The notes: generated by a model not told the origin, from the letters alone. A stretch of DNA of 64,000 nt from Acetobacter farinalis (GCF_011516935.1 NZ_WOTF01000006.1:34778-98777); one strand, 5' to 3'. Numbered from the stretch's first letter, positions 55,150 to 64,000 are shown. Numbers and translations: made by a program.

Positions 55150-55560
55150 CTATGATGCCATCAGCGCCCGGAGTTGCGCATGCATCCAAGGATACAGTTC
55201 CTCGCCTTTCGTGTTGAGCCTTGATTTCAGGTCGCGCGTCGTATCGTCGGCCAGAATTTCGAGAGCCCCTGCGGCAATGCAGTTATAGGCTTCTGTCACG
55301 ACGCTCGTCGCGCTGCTCTTCGGAATATTCCAGTTCTTTGTCATCGGTGTGTCGATCATGCCGACCAGAAGGCCGACATTTTCCAGGGGGTCCGTCGTTG
55401 ATGAATCTTGGGTGTGTGCTGCGGTTGTCAGCTCTGGCAGCCCGGCGATATCGCTGACCTGCGCGAACGCTTTCCTGATAGTGTCCGGATCGGTGATGCC
55501 GAGCGGCAGGATGGTGAGGGTGTCGGAGGGCGGCAGAATTCCGGCCTTGGGGGAACGCAT
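55150..55560 (-). pseudogene. SDR oxidoreductase with internal deletion
   Basis: The 136-residue frame begins with SDR-like ILPLGITDPDTIRKAFAQVS and ends with the C-terminal part of another SDR stretch (VGMIDTPMTKNWNIPKSSAT, AAGALEILADDTTRDLKSRL). The catalytic NAG and YxxxK regions are absent. An intact relative would have about 100 residues between these halves, so the gene has probably lost its middle. It could instead be a fused remnant. Confidence 0.55.
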
Positions 55561-55700
55561 TATAGCGATGATTTTCCTGCTTCGTCTTGCCGGATACTGC
55601 GTTGTCAGGGGCTACCCGGTTACAGGGGCAGATCCGTTTCAAAAGCCAGGTATTACGGGTTTTTCTTGACGTGGAGAGCGGAAGGAAGCAGCGATGAAAC

Positions 55701-56963
55701 ATGGACACCATCAGCCTCCTTGCCCTACTTCTGACTCTCTGCGCCGGTTTCAGTATTCTTAATCATCACACGTTTCGCTTGCCGCTGACGATCGGCGTGC
55801 TGGTCTTTTCATTGCTGACCTCCCTGCTGGTCATGATCCTGAATCCGCTGATCCCGGCTTATGATCTTCAGGCTCTCCCGCGATCCATGCTCGGAGCCAT
55901 AAATCTCCCCACGGCACTTCTGAACGGTGCATTGTCGCTCCTTTTGTTTGCCGGGGCCATGCAGGTGGATGTTGGGCATCTTCGCGCAAAGCTTGCGTCC
56001 GTCGCTGCTCTCTCTGTTCTGGGGACCGTGCTGGCTGTCGTCTTTCTGGCGGTCGCGGCATGGTATATTTTCCCCTTGCTGGGGCACCCCGTTCCTTTTG
56101 CATGGTGCATCGTACTGGGTGCCATCCTTGCACCGACTGACCCGGTTTCGGTCGTGGGAATGTTGAAACGTCTGGGGCTGCCGGGACCACTCCAGGCCGT
56201 TTTCGCAGGCGAGAGTCTCTTTAATGATGGTGTGGGGGTTGTCATTTTCGGTGTGACGATTGGGCTGGCGACCGGGGACAGCCATGGGGTGACTGTCTCT
56301 GAAATTGCCCTGAGCTTCTGCCGGGAGGCGCTTGGTGGCGGTTTGTTGGGCGCAGTAACCGGGTGGATCGCACTGGGTGTGCTCAAGCGGCAGCGAGATC
56401 CGCATATTGATCTGCTGACATCGTTGGCTCTGGCGACTGGAACTTTCAGCATAGCCAACCAGTTAGGTATGTCGGGCGCGATTGCCGTCGTCGTGGCTGG
56501 ATTGTGCTTCGGAACCAGTTCCAGTCAGTCTGTTTTTGATGTGCCGTCTCGCAGGGAGCTGGACGGCGCCTGGACGCTCATTGACGAGGTGCTGAACGTT
56601 TTGCTGTTCATGCTTATCGGCTTTGAAATTCTGGAAATCACGCCGCGCCTGTTTACGGTAATGGCCGCGCTTGTCGTGATTCCGCTCTCTATTGCCGTGC
56701 GGGCATTGAGCGTGCTGCTTTCCACTCTCCCGGTACATCTTCGGCAATGGAAGCGGGGGCGTGCTCTTGCTATCCTGACCTGGGGCGGCCTGCGGGGTGG
56801 TATTTCGGTCGCGTTGGCGTTGGGATTGCCGCCCGGAGATTTGCGCGATTTGCTGCTGCCTGTCTGCTACGGCGTGGTTGTGTTCACCATCATCGTGCAG
56901 GGCCTGACCATGGAGCGGGTTGCCCGCAGGCTTTATCCGGCATCCGCTCTCTCATCGAAATAA
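55701..56963 (+). CDS. CPA1-family Na+/H+ antiporter (NhaP-type)
   Basis: The 420-residue membrane protein has about 12 hydrophobic helices and the CPA1 hallmarks APTDPVSVVGML (ion-binding Asp) and GESLFNDGVGVVIF (second Asp), plus AILTWGGLRGGISVALALGL. Such antiporters exchange Na+ or K+ for protons at the inner membrane. It follows the SDR remnant and may be part of the segment acquired at tRNA-Val, although codon use is less deviant. Confidence 0.93.
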   Translation: MDTISLLALLLTLCAGFSILNHHTFRLPLTIGVLVFSLLTSLLVMILNPLIPAYDLQALPRSMLGAINLPTALLNGALSLLLFAGAMQVDVGHLRAKLASVAALSVLGTVLAVVFLAVAAWYIFPLLGHPVPFAWCIVLGAILAPTDPVSVVGMLKRLGLPGPLQAVFAGESLFNDGVGVVIFGVTIGLATGDSHGVTVSEIALSFCREALGGGLLGAVTGWIALGVLKRQRDPHIDLLTSLALATGTFSIANQLGMSGAIAVVVAGLCFGTSSSQSVFDVPSRRELDGAWTLIDEVLNVLLFMLIGFEILEITPRLFTVMAALVVIPLSIAVRALSVLLSTLPVHLRQWKRGRALAILTWGGLRGGISVALALGLPPGDLRDLLLPVCYGVVVFTIIVQGLTMERVARRLYPASALSSK

Positions 56964-57720
56964 GACTGTTCTTAACTGTCTCGGTATCGACCTGACATCT
57001 GCCTGCTCACGGAGCGTTTCACGCGCCATCTGCATCTGGTGTTCAAGCGTGAGGTTTCGCTTCACGAGCTTGATGCCGTCAGCCATTTCGCCCAGCGTGA
57101 GGGCCTGCCCGACCAAGGCTGACGGTCAGGACACCCGCTTTTCCAGCCTTGCCGGGGTGAGGCCTGTCCTCATGTCTGATGTTTTCAAGCAAGAAGCCTG
57201 CTTGCAGAGAGGCCTCAACAGGTCCCGTGCCGCTGTTGTCTGGAAAGAGCAGGCCGAACACCATGTCTAAAGTGCATGAAGAGGGACGGAGAGGCCGCTC
57301 AGCATTCTCAGACTGAACCAGAAAATGCCGTGCGTTATTGTCCGGTCTGGTTGGTCAAGGCAAGAGCTGAAGGCTGGGCAGGCGTGTTTCTGTGTGGCAT
57401 GGGGCGCTGTGCGCGGCATGGTACGGAAGCAGGCTGCTCCCAGATGTAGAGGAGTGTTTTGCGAAGCGTTTCATGAACAGCTTCACGCCATTTCTCATTG
57501 GTCGGTGTTGTGCTGGAAAGTATCATAGCGTGTTTCATGGTCTGTCTTTTGCCGTTCAGAACTGTGGCTGACGGCGTTCTAGCACTCTGATTGCTCGGTG
57601 TAGTGTGACGTTTGTATGAAATATTCCCGAAGAATGTTTTGTCAATATTAAGGGTCATGCTGTCATACTGAAGACATTATTATTAGGAATTTTGCAGTAT
57701 GGCAGTATTCGGAGGCTAAC
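56964..57720. other. Region without a confident gene
   Basis: The minus strand at 56985-57118 carries about 45 codons of coiled-coil-like sequence (LTLGEMADGIKLVKRNLTLE) ending at a stop, which looks like the tail of a lost gene. A further minus-strand frame (57335-57540, MKHAMILSSTTPTNEKWREA) could be a small gene. An 11-bp inverted repeat (57660-57670 and 57695-57705) precedes the next ORF. Confidence 0.4.
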
Positions 57721-57834
57721 ATGACAGCATTCTGGGCTTACTGGCTTGCCTTGAAAGGCATTGCCAGCAAAACACGGGCTTCTGTACGACAGCGGCTGGC
57801 GCAGTGGCGTGGTCTGCGGCGCGTGTGGTCATAG
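57721..57834 (+). CDS. Small unknown protein (37 aa)
   Basis: The frame starts at ATG 57721 with a strong GGAGG site 6 bases upstream and ends at TAG. The peptide has a Trp/aromatic-rich N-terminus (MTAFWAYWLALKGIAS) and a basic C-terminus (RQRLAQWRGLRRVWS), giving an amphipathic cationic character. I recognise no family. The inverted repeat ahead of it may be an operator. Confidence 0.45.
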   Translation: MTAFWAYWLALKGIASKTRASVRQRLAQWRGLRRVWS

Positions 57835-57987
57835 CAGCCATATCTTTTAAGGGTTTAAGTAAAGGCTTTTCCGGGTTGGACGGCGGAGAGTGTGTGAGGG
57901 CTGCGGCGCGTTTCCCATTGCAAAAATCCTTCACCACCTTGCGGCCTCGGGTTTTCTGACGGTCTCCTGAAAAGCATGTACAACACA

Positions 57988-58026
57988 TAAAAAAAAGCCC
58001 GCCCCTTTGAAAGGGCGGGCTTTTTG
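57988..58026. terminator. Bidirectional terminator
   Basis: AAAAAAGCCCGCCCTTTC-like arms form a perfect stem (AAGCCCGCCC with GGGCGGGCTT around TTTGAAA), with A-runs before and TTTTT after. It serves the repeat-protein gene on the minus strand. Confidence 0.85.
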
Positions 58027-58040
58027 GAGAGCGGATAGTT

Positions 58041-58661
58041 TTATTTCCCGTCACCAGAAAATGTGTTGCTGATATTCTTACCAGCTTTATCCCCCCATTT
58101 TCCAATAGCTTTGCCAGTGCGCTTGGCCCAGTTTTTTGTAGAGTCAGCCGCGTCTGATGTCGCGTTCCTGGTTTTATCCCACGCTTTTTCGGAGCCGGTC
58201 TTGGTCTTGTCCCAGGCGTTGGAGGTGCCTTCCTTGGTTTTATCCCACGCCTTTTCGGAGCCGGTCTTGGTCTTGTCCCAGGCGTTGGAGGTGCCTTCCT
58301 TGGTTTTATCCCACGCCTTTTCGGAGCCGGTCTTGGTCTTGTCCCAGGCGTTGGAAGTGCCTTCCTTGGTTTTATCCCATGCCTTTTCGGAACCGGCCGC
58401 GGTCTTGTCCCAGGCGTTGGAGGTGCCTTCCTTGGTTTTATCCCACGCCTTTTCGGAACCGGCCGCGGTCTTGTCCCAAGCGTTGGAGGTGCCTTCCTTG
58501 GTTTTATCCCACGCTTTGTCTGTTGCCTGACGCGTGTCATTCCACGTGCGGCTCAGAGCTCCCTGTTCTTCAGCATGAGCGGGTTCAGCAGGAAGGGTAA
58601 GCGTGAACGCCGCAGCTCCCAGAAGGGTGGTGAGGGCGGTCCGGAATGTCGCAAGTGCCAT
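58041..58661 (-). CDS. Secreted protein of 22-residue Trp-Asp-Lys repeats
   Basis: The 206-residue protein has a signal peptide (MALATFRTALTTLLGAAAFT, cleavage near PAHA-EE) and a core of five 22-residue repeats, each made of two 11-mers: AWDKTKEGTSN and AWDKTAAGSEK or AWDKTKTGSEK. A basic tail follows (KRTGKAIGKWGDKAGKNISN). Amphipathic 11-mer repeats recall LEA group 3 proteins, which would suggest desiccation or stress protection in the periplasm, but this is inference. Start 58661 is chosen for GGAG 6 bases upstream. Confidence 0.75.
   Translation of the reverse strand: MALATFRTALTTLLGAAAFTLTLPAEPAHAEEQGALSRTWNDTRQATDKAWDKTKEGTSNAWDKTAAGSEKAWDKTKEGTSNAWDKTAAGSEKAWDKTKEGTSNAWDKTKTGSEKAWDKTKEGTSNAWDKTKTGSEKAWDKTKEGTSNAWDKTKTGSEKAWDKTRNATSDAADSTKNWAKRTGKAIGKWGDKAGKNISNTFSGDGK
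58170..58515. repeat. 66-bp tandem repeat, five periods
   Basis: Copies of GGTTTTATCCCACGC begin at 58170, 58236, 58302, 58368, 58434 and 58500, exactly 66 bases apart. They encode the 22-residue repeats of the secreted protein. Copies are nearly identical, so copy number may vary between strains. Confidence 0.95.
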
Positions 58662-58819
58662 TTTGGTCTCCATACGGTTCACTACGCTATACTCGTCATG
58701 CCGCCGGTTTATGGCAAATATGAGAGTAGCCTGTGCGAGGTATGCGGTAAAATTCTTGAGAAAAGGTGTGAAAAAAACCTCCCGCTTCCCCCGGTTCTGC
58801 CATGCTGGTCCCATCATGT

Positions 58820-59287
58820 TCAAGGGCGGGGCAGGCAGTCCAGTGCGGCCTGAAGGATATAGGCCGCGGCCAGCCTGTCCACAATATCATCGCGCTTGCG
58901 GCGTGAGAGGTCTGCTTCCTGAATCAGCATACGGTTGACGGCGGAAGAGGAAAGCCGCTCATCCCACAGGCAGACGGGAAGGCCGGACTGTTCGGAAAGA
59001 GCCGTGGCCCAGTCCTTGCTGGCTTGTGCGGCGGGGCCGAAAGAGCCATCGAGCGAGAGCGGAATACCGATCACCATACCGCCAATGCCGTGTTTTTCCG
59101 CCAGAGCGCGTACATGCTGCGCCATGGCTCCCAGCTTGCCGCGCTTTACGGTTTCCAGCGGGGTGGCCACCATGCGGGACACATCGGACAGCGCCAGCCC
59201 TACCTGCTTGCGGCCGGGGTCAATGCCCAGCAGGCGCGCTTCAGGGGCCAGAGTGGCGGCGAGATCGGAGAGGTTGAACAGAGCCAT
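58820..59287 (-). CDS. ruvX: Putative Holliday junction resolvase YqgF/RuvX
   Basis: The 155-residue RNase-H-fold protein has LLGIDPGRKQVGLALSDVSR (first catalytic Asp), VIGIPLSLDGSFGPAA and LWDERLSSSAVNRML (Glu) plus a DDIVDRLAAAYIL segment with a further Asp. YqgF acts in 16S rRNA or pre-rRNA processing and may act on DNA junctions. ATG 59287 is chosen; ATG 59341 is in frame. It is divergent from gatC. Confidence 0.9.
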   Translation of the reverse strand: MALFNLSDLAATLAPEARLLGIDPGRKQVGLALSDVSRMVATPLETVKRGKLGAMAQHVRALAEKHGIGGMVIGIPLSLDGSFGPAAQASKDWATALSEQSGLPVCLWDERLSSSAVNRMLIQEADLSRRKRDDIVDRLAAAYILQAALDCLPRP

Positions 59288-59362
59288 GTCTGCACGGTAT
59301 GTTGCCTTGCGCCCGATTATGCTAGGGCTTTTTTCCTCCATAGCTGAAGAGAGTCTGCTTTC

Positions 59363-59650
59363 ATGTCGCTCGACCTCGCGACCACCCGACGTATTGCGAA
59401 ACTGGCCCGCATCGGCCTTGAAGACGCGGAGCTTGAAAACGTCCGCCAGAAGCTGGACGGCATCCTGGGCTGGGTTGATCAGCTCTCCGAGGTGGATGTT
59501 GAGGGCGTGCCCCCCATGGTGGGGACTGAAACAGAGGCTCTGCGCCAACGTGAAGACGTGGTGACGGACGGTAACTGCCGTGATGCCATCCTCTCCTGTG
59601 CGCCGGAAAAATCCGGCCCCTTCTATACAGTACCCAAGGTTGTTGAATGA
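59363..59650 (+). CDS. gatC: Asp/Glu-tRNA amidotransferase subunit C
   Basis: GatC (95 aa) is the small stabilising subunit of the GatCAB amidotransferase. It starts [20 protein letters not shown] and contains [20 protein letters not shown]. It overlaps gatA by ATGA, so the operon is translationally coupled. Confidence 0.96.
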   Translation: MSLDLATTRRIAKLARIGLEDAELENVRQKLDGILGWVDQLSEVDVEGVPPMVGTETEALRQREDVVTDGNCRDAILSCAPEKSGPFYTVPKVVE

Positions 59651-61134
59651 TGCTGACCGGACTGACGCTTACCGAAGCGCGCGCGGGGCTTGCTGCCCGC
59701 AAATTTTCTGCCCGTGAGCTCGCTCAGGCGCATCTGGACGCCATTGGCCGCCTGAACACGCAGCTCAATGCCTATATTACGGTTCTGCCCGAGCAGGATG
59801 TTCTGGCTGCCGCTGATGCCGCCGATGCCCGCTATGCCAAGGGAGAAGCCGGGCTGATGGACGGCCTGCCGGTTGGCGTGAAGGACCTGTTCTGCACAAA
59901 AGGTGTGAAAACCACCGCCGCCAGCAAAATTCTGGCCAATTTTGTGCCGCCTTATGAAAGCAGCGTGACAGCACGCCTGCTGGATGCGGGCGCAGTGTTC
60001 CTGGGCAAGACCAACCTTGACGAATTCGCCATGGGCTCGGCCAACATCACATCCGCCTTTGGTTCCGTGCTGAACCCATGGAAGCGTAAAGGGGATGATG
60101 CCGCTCTGGTGCCTGGTGGCTCTTCCGGTGGCTCTGCCGCGGCTGTGGCCGCCGGTCTGGCGCTGGCCGCAACCGGCACGGATACCGGTGGCTCCATCCG
60201 TCAGCCTGCTGCGTTCTGCGGTATTGTCGGGCTGAAGCCGACCTATGGCCGGTGCAGCCGCTGGGGCACCATTGCCTTCGCAAGCTCGCTGGATCAGGCT
60301 GGCCCCATGACACGCAGCGTGGCGGATGCCGGGCTGATGCTGGAAGCCATGGCCGGGTTTGATGAGAAAGACAGCACCAGCTCCAACCGCCCCGTGCCGG
60401 AATTTTCCAAGGCTGTGGGCAAGAGCGTGAAGGGTCTGCGAGTTGGTATTCCCGCAGAATACCGTGCTCCCGGCATGCCGGAAGAAATCGCCAGACTGTG
60501 GGAGCAGGGCATTGCCTGGCTGCGTGAAGCCGGATGCGAGGTGGTGGATGTCTCACTGCCGCATACCAAATATGGTCTGGCCACGTACTACATCATTGCT
60601 CCGGCGGAGTGCTCTTCCAACCTCGCGCGGTATGACGGCATTCGCTTTGGCGAACGTCAGGATGCCCCCACGCTGGATGGCATTTACGAACGCACTCGTG
60701 CGGAAGGGTTCGGGCAGGAAGTGCGTAACCGTATCCTGATGGGCACCTATGTGCTGTCCGCCGGGTATTACGATGCGTATTACCTGAAAGCCCAGAAAGT
60801 CCGCACGCTGATCAAGCGTGACTTTGTGCAGGCGTTTGAGCAGGTGGACGTTCTGCTGACTCCCACCGCACCGAGTGCGGCCTTTGCGCAGGGTGAGAAC
60901 ATGGATGATCCGGTGCAGATGTATCTGAATGACATCTTCACCGTGCCTGCCAGCATGGCCGGGGTTCCGGCGCTGTCTGTGCCTGTGGGGCTGGATTCCA
61001 GAGGTCTGCCGCTCGGGCTGCAGATTATCGGGCGGCATTTTGATGAAGAAACCGTGCTGTCTGTTGGCGGCGCGCTCGAGGCGGCTGCGGGCTTTGCCCA
61101 CAAGCCCACCCTGCATGCGGAGGCAGGCGTATGA
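59647..61134 (+). CDS. gatA: Asp/Glu-tRNA amidotransferase subunit A
   Basis: GatA hydrolyses glutamine to supply ammonia for misacylated Glu-tRNA(Gln) or Asp-tRNA(Asn). The 495-residue amidase shows the Lys of the Ser-cisSer-Lys triad in [15 protein letters not shown], and the amidase signature [20 protein letters not shown] with [20 protein letters not shown]. It overlaps gatC and gatB by 4 bases each. Confidence 0.98.
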   Translation: MMLTGLTLTEARAGLAARKFSARELAQAHLDAIGRLNTQLNAYITVLPEQDVLAAADAADARYAKGEAGLMDGLPVGVKDLFCTKGVKTTAASKILANFVPPYESSVTARLLDAGAVFLGKTNLDEFAMGSANITSAFGSVLNPWKRKGDDAALVPGGSSGGSAAAVAAGLALAATGTDTGGSIRQPAAFCGIVGLKPTYGRCSRWGTIAFASSLDQAGPMTRSVADAGLMLEAMAGFDEKDSTSSNRPVPEFSKAVGKSVKGLRVGIPAEYRAPGMPEEIARLWEQGIAWLREAGCEVVDVSLPHTKYGLATYYIIAPAECSSNLARYDGIRFGERQDAPTLDGIYERTRAEGFGQEVRNRILMGTYVLSAGYYDAYYLKAQKVRTLIKRDFVQAFEQVDVLLTPTAPSAAFAQGENMDDPVQMYLNDIFTVPASMAGVPALSVPVGLDSRGLPLGLQIIGRHFDEETVLSVGGALEAAAGFAHKPTLHAEAGV

Positions 61135-62585
61135 GCTACGTGATTGAAGGTAAAACCGGGAGCTGGGAAATTGTTGTAGGGCTGGAAGTGCACGCCCAGA
61201 TTGTCAGCAATTCCAAACTGTTTTCCGGGGCATCCACTACATTCGGGGCTGAGCCGAACTCTCAGGTGAGTCTGGTGGATGCGGCGTTTCCGGGCATGCT
61301 GCCGGTTATCAACAAGGAATGCGTGGCGCAGGCCGTGCGGACCGGGTTGGGGCTGAACGCACGCATCAATCTGGAAAGCCGGTTTGACCGGAAAAACTAT
61401 TTCTATGCGGACCTCCCGCAGGGCTACCAGATCAGCCAGTTCGCACACCCGATTGTGGGCGAAGGCACGATCGAGATTGAGCTCTCCAGCGGCGAAATCC
61501 GGAAAATCGGCATTACCCGCCTGCATATGGAGCAGGACGCAGGCAAGCTGATCCATGATCAGGACCCCACAAAGTCGATGGTGGACCTGAACCGGGCCGG
61601 CGTGGCGCTGATGGAAATCGTGAGCGAGCCGGATATCCGTGAGCCGGAGGAAGCCGGGGCCTATCTGCGTAAACTTCGTCAGATTCTGCGCTATCTCGGC
61701 ACGTGTGATGGAAACATGGAAGAAGGCTCCATGCGTGCGGACGTGAACGTGTCCGTGCGCAAGGCGGGTGAGCCGTTCCGCACGCGCTGCGAGATCAAGA
61801 ACGTCAATTCCATTCGCTTTGTCATGCAGGCGATTGAGGCTGAAGCGGCCCGTCAGGTTGAAATCTGGGAAAGCGGTGGCGAGGTTGATCAGGAAACACG
61901 CCTGTTTGACGCCGCCCGGGGTGAAACCCGGACTATGCGCTCCAAGGAAGACGCGCATGATTATCGCTATTTCCCGGACCCGGACCTCCTGCCTCTGGTG
62001 ATTGAACAGGAATGGGTTGATGCGCTGAAGGCCGCCCTGCCGGAACTCCCGGATGCCAAGCGGGCGCGTTTCCAGTCCGATTACGGCATTCCGTTCTATG
62101 ATGCCGGCGTTCTGGTGGCCGAGCAGGCGGTGGCGGATTTTTATGAAACCGTGGCCAAAGGGCGTGATGGCAAACTGGCCGTTTCCTGGGTGACGGGAGA
62201 CCTGTTTGCCGCCCTGAACCGCACCAGCAAGACCATTGAAACCAGCCCTGTCAGCGCGGAAGCGCTGGGCAAGATGCTGGACCTGATTGCGGATGGCACC
62301 ATCAATGGCAAAATTGCCAAAGAGGTGTTTGAAGACATGGTGGAAACCGGGGAAGGCCCGGATGCGATTGTGGAGAAAAAAGGCCTGCGTCAGGTGACGG
62401 ATACAGGCGTGATTGATGCCGCCATCGAGTCTGTCATGGCCAGCAATGCCGACAAGGTTGCCGAATATCGTTCAGGAAAGGACAAGCTGTTCGGATTTTT
62501 TGTGGGGCTGGTGATGAAGGAAACCAAGGGGAAAGCAAACCCTGCGCTGGTGAACGAAGCCCTGAAATCCAAGCTGGACGCATAA
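61131..62585 (+). CDS. gatB: Asp/Glu-tRNA amidotransferase subunit B
   Basis: GatB activates the tRNA-bound carboxylate with ATP. The 484-residue protein has [39 protein letters not shown], and the C-terminal GatB/YqeY domain. It ends the gatCAB operon. The presence of the full complex implies indirect routes to Gln-tRNA or Asn-tRNA. Confidence 0.98.
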   Translation: MSYVIEGKTGSWEIVVGLEVHAQIVSNSKLFSGASTTFGAEPNSQVSLVDAAFPGMLPVINKECVAQAVRTGLGLNARINLESRFDRKNYFYADLPQGYQISQFAHPIVGEGTIEIELSSGEIRKIGITRLHMEQDAGKLIHDQDPTKSMVDLNRAGVALMEIVSEPDIREPEEAGAYLRKLRQILRYLGTCDGNMEEGSMRADVNVSVRKAGEPFRTRCEIKNVNSIRFVMQAIEAEAARQVEIWESGGEVDQETRLFDAARGETRTMRSKEDAHDYRYFPDPDLLPLVIEQEWVDALKAALPELPDAKRARFQSDYGIPFYDAGVLVAEQAVADFYETVAKGRDGKLAVSWVTGDLFAALNRTSKTIETSPVSAEALGKMLDLIADGTINGKIAKEVFEDMVETGEGPDAIVEKKGLRQVTDTGVIDAAIESVMASNADKVAEYRSGKDKLFGFFVGLVMKETKGKANPALVNEALKSKLDA

Positions 62586-62598
62586 GTGCACCGGGCAG

Positions 62599-62634
62599 TG
62601 CCCGGGCAGACGGAGCCCGGGCACATAATTTTTC
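62599..62634 (+). terminator. Terminator of gatCAB
   Basis: TGCCCGGG (62599-62606) pairs with CCCGGGCA (62616-62623), followed shortly by ATTTTT. Confidence 0.7.
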
Positions 62635-62744
62635 GCGTAGAGCGAAAATAACCTGCAAATAAGCCTTTCAGGGGGTTTGACGGAACGTTCAGAACCCCCT
62701 AAAAGCACCTCTGCAAACGTCGTGTATTTTCACACTCTTCTTGC

Positions 62745-62837
62745 GGAGGGGTGGCCGAGTGGCTGAAGGCGACGGTTTGCTAAACCGTTGTACGGTGTCA
62801 AGCCGTACCGTGGGTTCGAATCCCATCCCCTCCGCCA
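62745..62837 (+). tRNA. tRNA-Ser (anticodon GCT)
   Basis: Class-II tRNA with acceptor GGAGGGG/CCCCTCC, anticodon loop TTGCTAAA (anticodon GCT), a long variable arm (TACGGTGTCAAGCCGTA), T loop GTTCGAATC and encoded CCA (62835-62837). Confidence 0.97.
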
Positions 62838-63177
62838 ACATAATCAAAAAACATTAAACAAATCAGTGTGTTGCGAGTGATTTATTTTACGCTCCCATCA
62901 TCCATCCCACCTTATGGTTTGCGGTTTCCTGTGGCGTCGGGCGGCTTCAAACCGCGTTGGAACGATTTGTGTTGGCAGAACGCCGCGTATTCTGATAGAA
63001 CAAAACAAGAATACGCTGAGGAGCCTTTTCGTTTAATATTTCTCCATCCCGACAGAACATAGCATAGCCCCTCGTGACCGAGGGCAAACGTCCTCCCCAA
63101 GACAGCCCCAGCTCCTCGGCAAGGTGGTTCGACAAGACGGTCGATGGTCGACCGTCATGGCTTGAGGAGTGCATGCG
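62838..63177. other. Gap after tRNA-Ser with two inverted repeats
   Basis: No gene is supported here. A 9-bp inverted repeat GCGTATTCT/AGAATACGC spans 62985-63016, and a perfect 9-bp palindromic repeat GACGGTCGA/TCGACCGTC spans 63136-63156, 22 bases before the next gene start. The second may be an operator or recombination site. Confidence 0.45.
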
Positions 63178-63516
63178 GTGCACGACATACAGACGTCTGG
63201 CCTATTGGGGCGCTTTATCACCCGGCTCGAGGCAGCGGAGATCTATCTGCGATGCGACGTTGCGACGGTTGACCGATACGTCGCCAAGGGGCTCCTCCCG
63301 AAATACAAGTTCGGCCGGAAAACGCTCTTCCTTCTGGCGGACGTCCTCAAGCTGGTGGTCCGGGCGGATGTCCCTGATATGGAATCAGGTGGACCTTGCG
63401 GTTCAACGCGTCGCGGTCGGGCCTGTTCCCAGCCTCTTCCAGTGGCCCTGGAGACACTCATTTTCTATCTGATCGCTGCGGCCTTGCTGATACGATTCAT
63501 CATGCTCCATCATTGA
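63178..63516 (+). CDS. Helix-turn-helix (excisionase-like) protein
   Basis: The 112-residue protein has an excisionase/MerR-like HTH (FITRLEAAEIYLRCDVATVD then RYVAKGLLPKYKFGRKTLFL) in its first half and a hydrophobic C-terminal segment (ALETLIFYLIAAALLIRFIM) that could be a membrane helix. GTG 63178 is chosen because GAGGAG lies 8 bases upstream; GTG 63169 is possible. Such proteins are typical of integrated elements. Confidence 0.6.
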   Translation: MHDIQTSGLLGRFITRLEAAEIYLRCDVATVDRYVAKGLLPKYKFGRKTLFLLADVLKLVVRADVPDMESGGPCGSTRRGRACSQPLPVALETLIFYLIAAALLIRFIMLHH

Positions 63517-63579
63517 CCCGGAGCCGACGGGGGCTTGTCCTGGTGCACGCCCCCGTTCGCCTTCACTGAGGTCAGGCGC

Positions 63580-63897
63580 TCACAAGGCTTGAGCCCTAGC
63601 AAAAGCTTGACCTAAACGCGCCGTCAGGCTGGCAGGATCGCATACTTCATCGATGTGCAGCACTTCGACCGGAGCCATCCCGACATAGCGGAGCAGGCGT
63701 TCCTCGATAGCGTTGCGGAGGCCTTCGGCGTCTTCTGAGATCGAGCGTCCGTCACGGGTGACGGTGCCGACCACTTCGACATACAACGTGGGTTTCCCTC
63801 GGACGTAGAGCCCGAAGTCGGCTCGCGCCTGGACAACACTCTCTCTGACAGGCGGCTGAACCATCACGCGCACCGCTTGCGGACAGATGGTAAGCAT
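63580..63897 (-). CDS. Hypothetical protein
   Basis: This 105-residue frame has coding character (ESVVQARADFGLYVRGKPTL, YVEVVGTVTRDGRSISEDAE, RNAIEERLLRYVGMAPVEVL) with a mixed alpha/beta pattern. No family is recognised. The frame is open upstream past 63981, so the start is uncertain. It lies next to an IS66-type transposase end. Confidence 0.5.
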   Translation of the reverse strand: MLTICPQAVRVMVQPPVRESVVQARADFGLYVRGKPTLYVEVVGTVTRDGRSISEDAEGLRNAIEERLLRYVGMAPVEVLHIDEVCDPASLTARLGQAFARAQAL

Positions 63898-63919
63898 CCG
63901 GAGAGAGCCGCGGGCGTAA

Positions 63920-64000
63920 TCAGGCTTTGATGGTATTATTGCTGTGGTGAAGGGTTTTCCAGTGCCATGGCAGGAGTTCATGGAGGCGTGGATTTGGCAT
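63920..64000 (-). pseudogene. C-terminal end of an IS66-type transposase (at window edge)
   Basis: The minus strand reads RLHELLPWHWK, then KTLHHSNNTIKA and a stop at 63920-63922. The HELLPWxW motif is the usual C-terminus of IS66-family TnpC. The rest of the gene lies outside the window, so whether the element is intact cannot be judged. Confidence 0.6.

Noticed and set aside
58170..58515. Regular 66-bp repeats as a possible CRISPR array
   Set aside because: The repeats are contiguous without unique spacers and encode in-frame 22-residue protein repeats; no cas genes are near.
57716..58540. Long Arg/Pro-rich frame on the minus strand across the repeats
   Set aside because: It is another frame of the repeat gene; repeat DNA keeps all frames open. 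The frame with signal peptide and ribosome site is the real one.
62985..63016. Inverted repeat GCGTATTCT/AGAATACGC as a terminator
   Set aside because: There is no T-run and no gene ending just before it; its role is unclear.

Overview
The window is chromosomal DNA of an alphaproteobacterium, most likely an acetic acid bacterium (Acetobacteraceae, Acetobacter-like). The basis is the GC-rich coding sequence, the style of the housekeeping proteins (dnaK-dnaJ-dapB, a HisZ-type histidine enzyme, GatCAB, two-subunit GlyRS, an OlsB ornithine-lipid acyltransferase beside fur), and the insertion-sequence families. The genus is an inference; no rRNA is present.

Region by region: 1-8.9 kb holds dnaK (3' part), dnaJ, dapB, metK with a long leader, trmB, purH, and small envelope or unknown genes. 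8.9-20.2 kb is mostly minus strand: glyS-glyQ, a DUF2076 protein, an XRE regulator, lnt, olsB-fur, a TusA-like protein, rho and corA. 20.4-27.9 kb is plus strand: trpB-trpA, a YhiN-type flavoprotein coupled to a HerA-like ATPase, hisZ and purA. 28.2-33.4 kb is a phosphate-starvation block, phoB-phoR-pstS-porin, in which both pstS and the porin are preceded by four half-sites spaced exactly 11 bp apart that resemble Pho boxes. 33.5-38.8 kb holds mobA-fdhD, small lipoproteins, a CNNM/CBS protein and an AcuI-type reductase.

38.9-45.1 kb is the most interesting part: a colicin-V-like (class II microcin) system. A C39-peptidase ABC exporter with an intact Cys-His-Asp triad and an HlyD-type adaptor lie downstream of two small precursor genes with 15-residue double-glycine leaders. 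One leader, MRTLTTTEMDNVSGG, is close to the colicin V leader. The first precursor overlaps a two-helix membrane protein (immunity candidate) by ATGA, and appears frameshifted at a run of six G. The second has a good Fur-box match upstream. The locus is AT-rich in part and broken up by an intact IS5/IS427-type element, a truncated transposase and a decayed transposase.

45.3-52.7 kb returns to ordinary genes (an SDR, argC, mazG, htpG, a DUF333 lipoprotein, a glycosyltransferase, an N-formylglutamate amidohydrolase) and ends at tRNA-Val(GAC). Directly after this tRNA lies a degraded island with a frameshifted serine recombinase, an AAA ATPase and an SDR with an internal deletion, followed by a CPA1 antiporter. 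57-63 kb has a small unknown ORF, a secreted protein built of 22-residue repeats, ruvX, the gatCAB operon and tRNA-Ser(GCT). After tRNA-Ser comes another accessory segment (HTH protein, unknown gene, IS66-type transposase end) that runs off the window.
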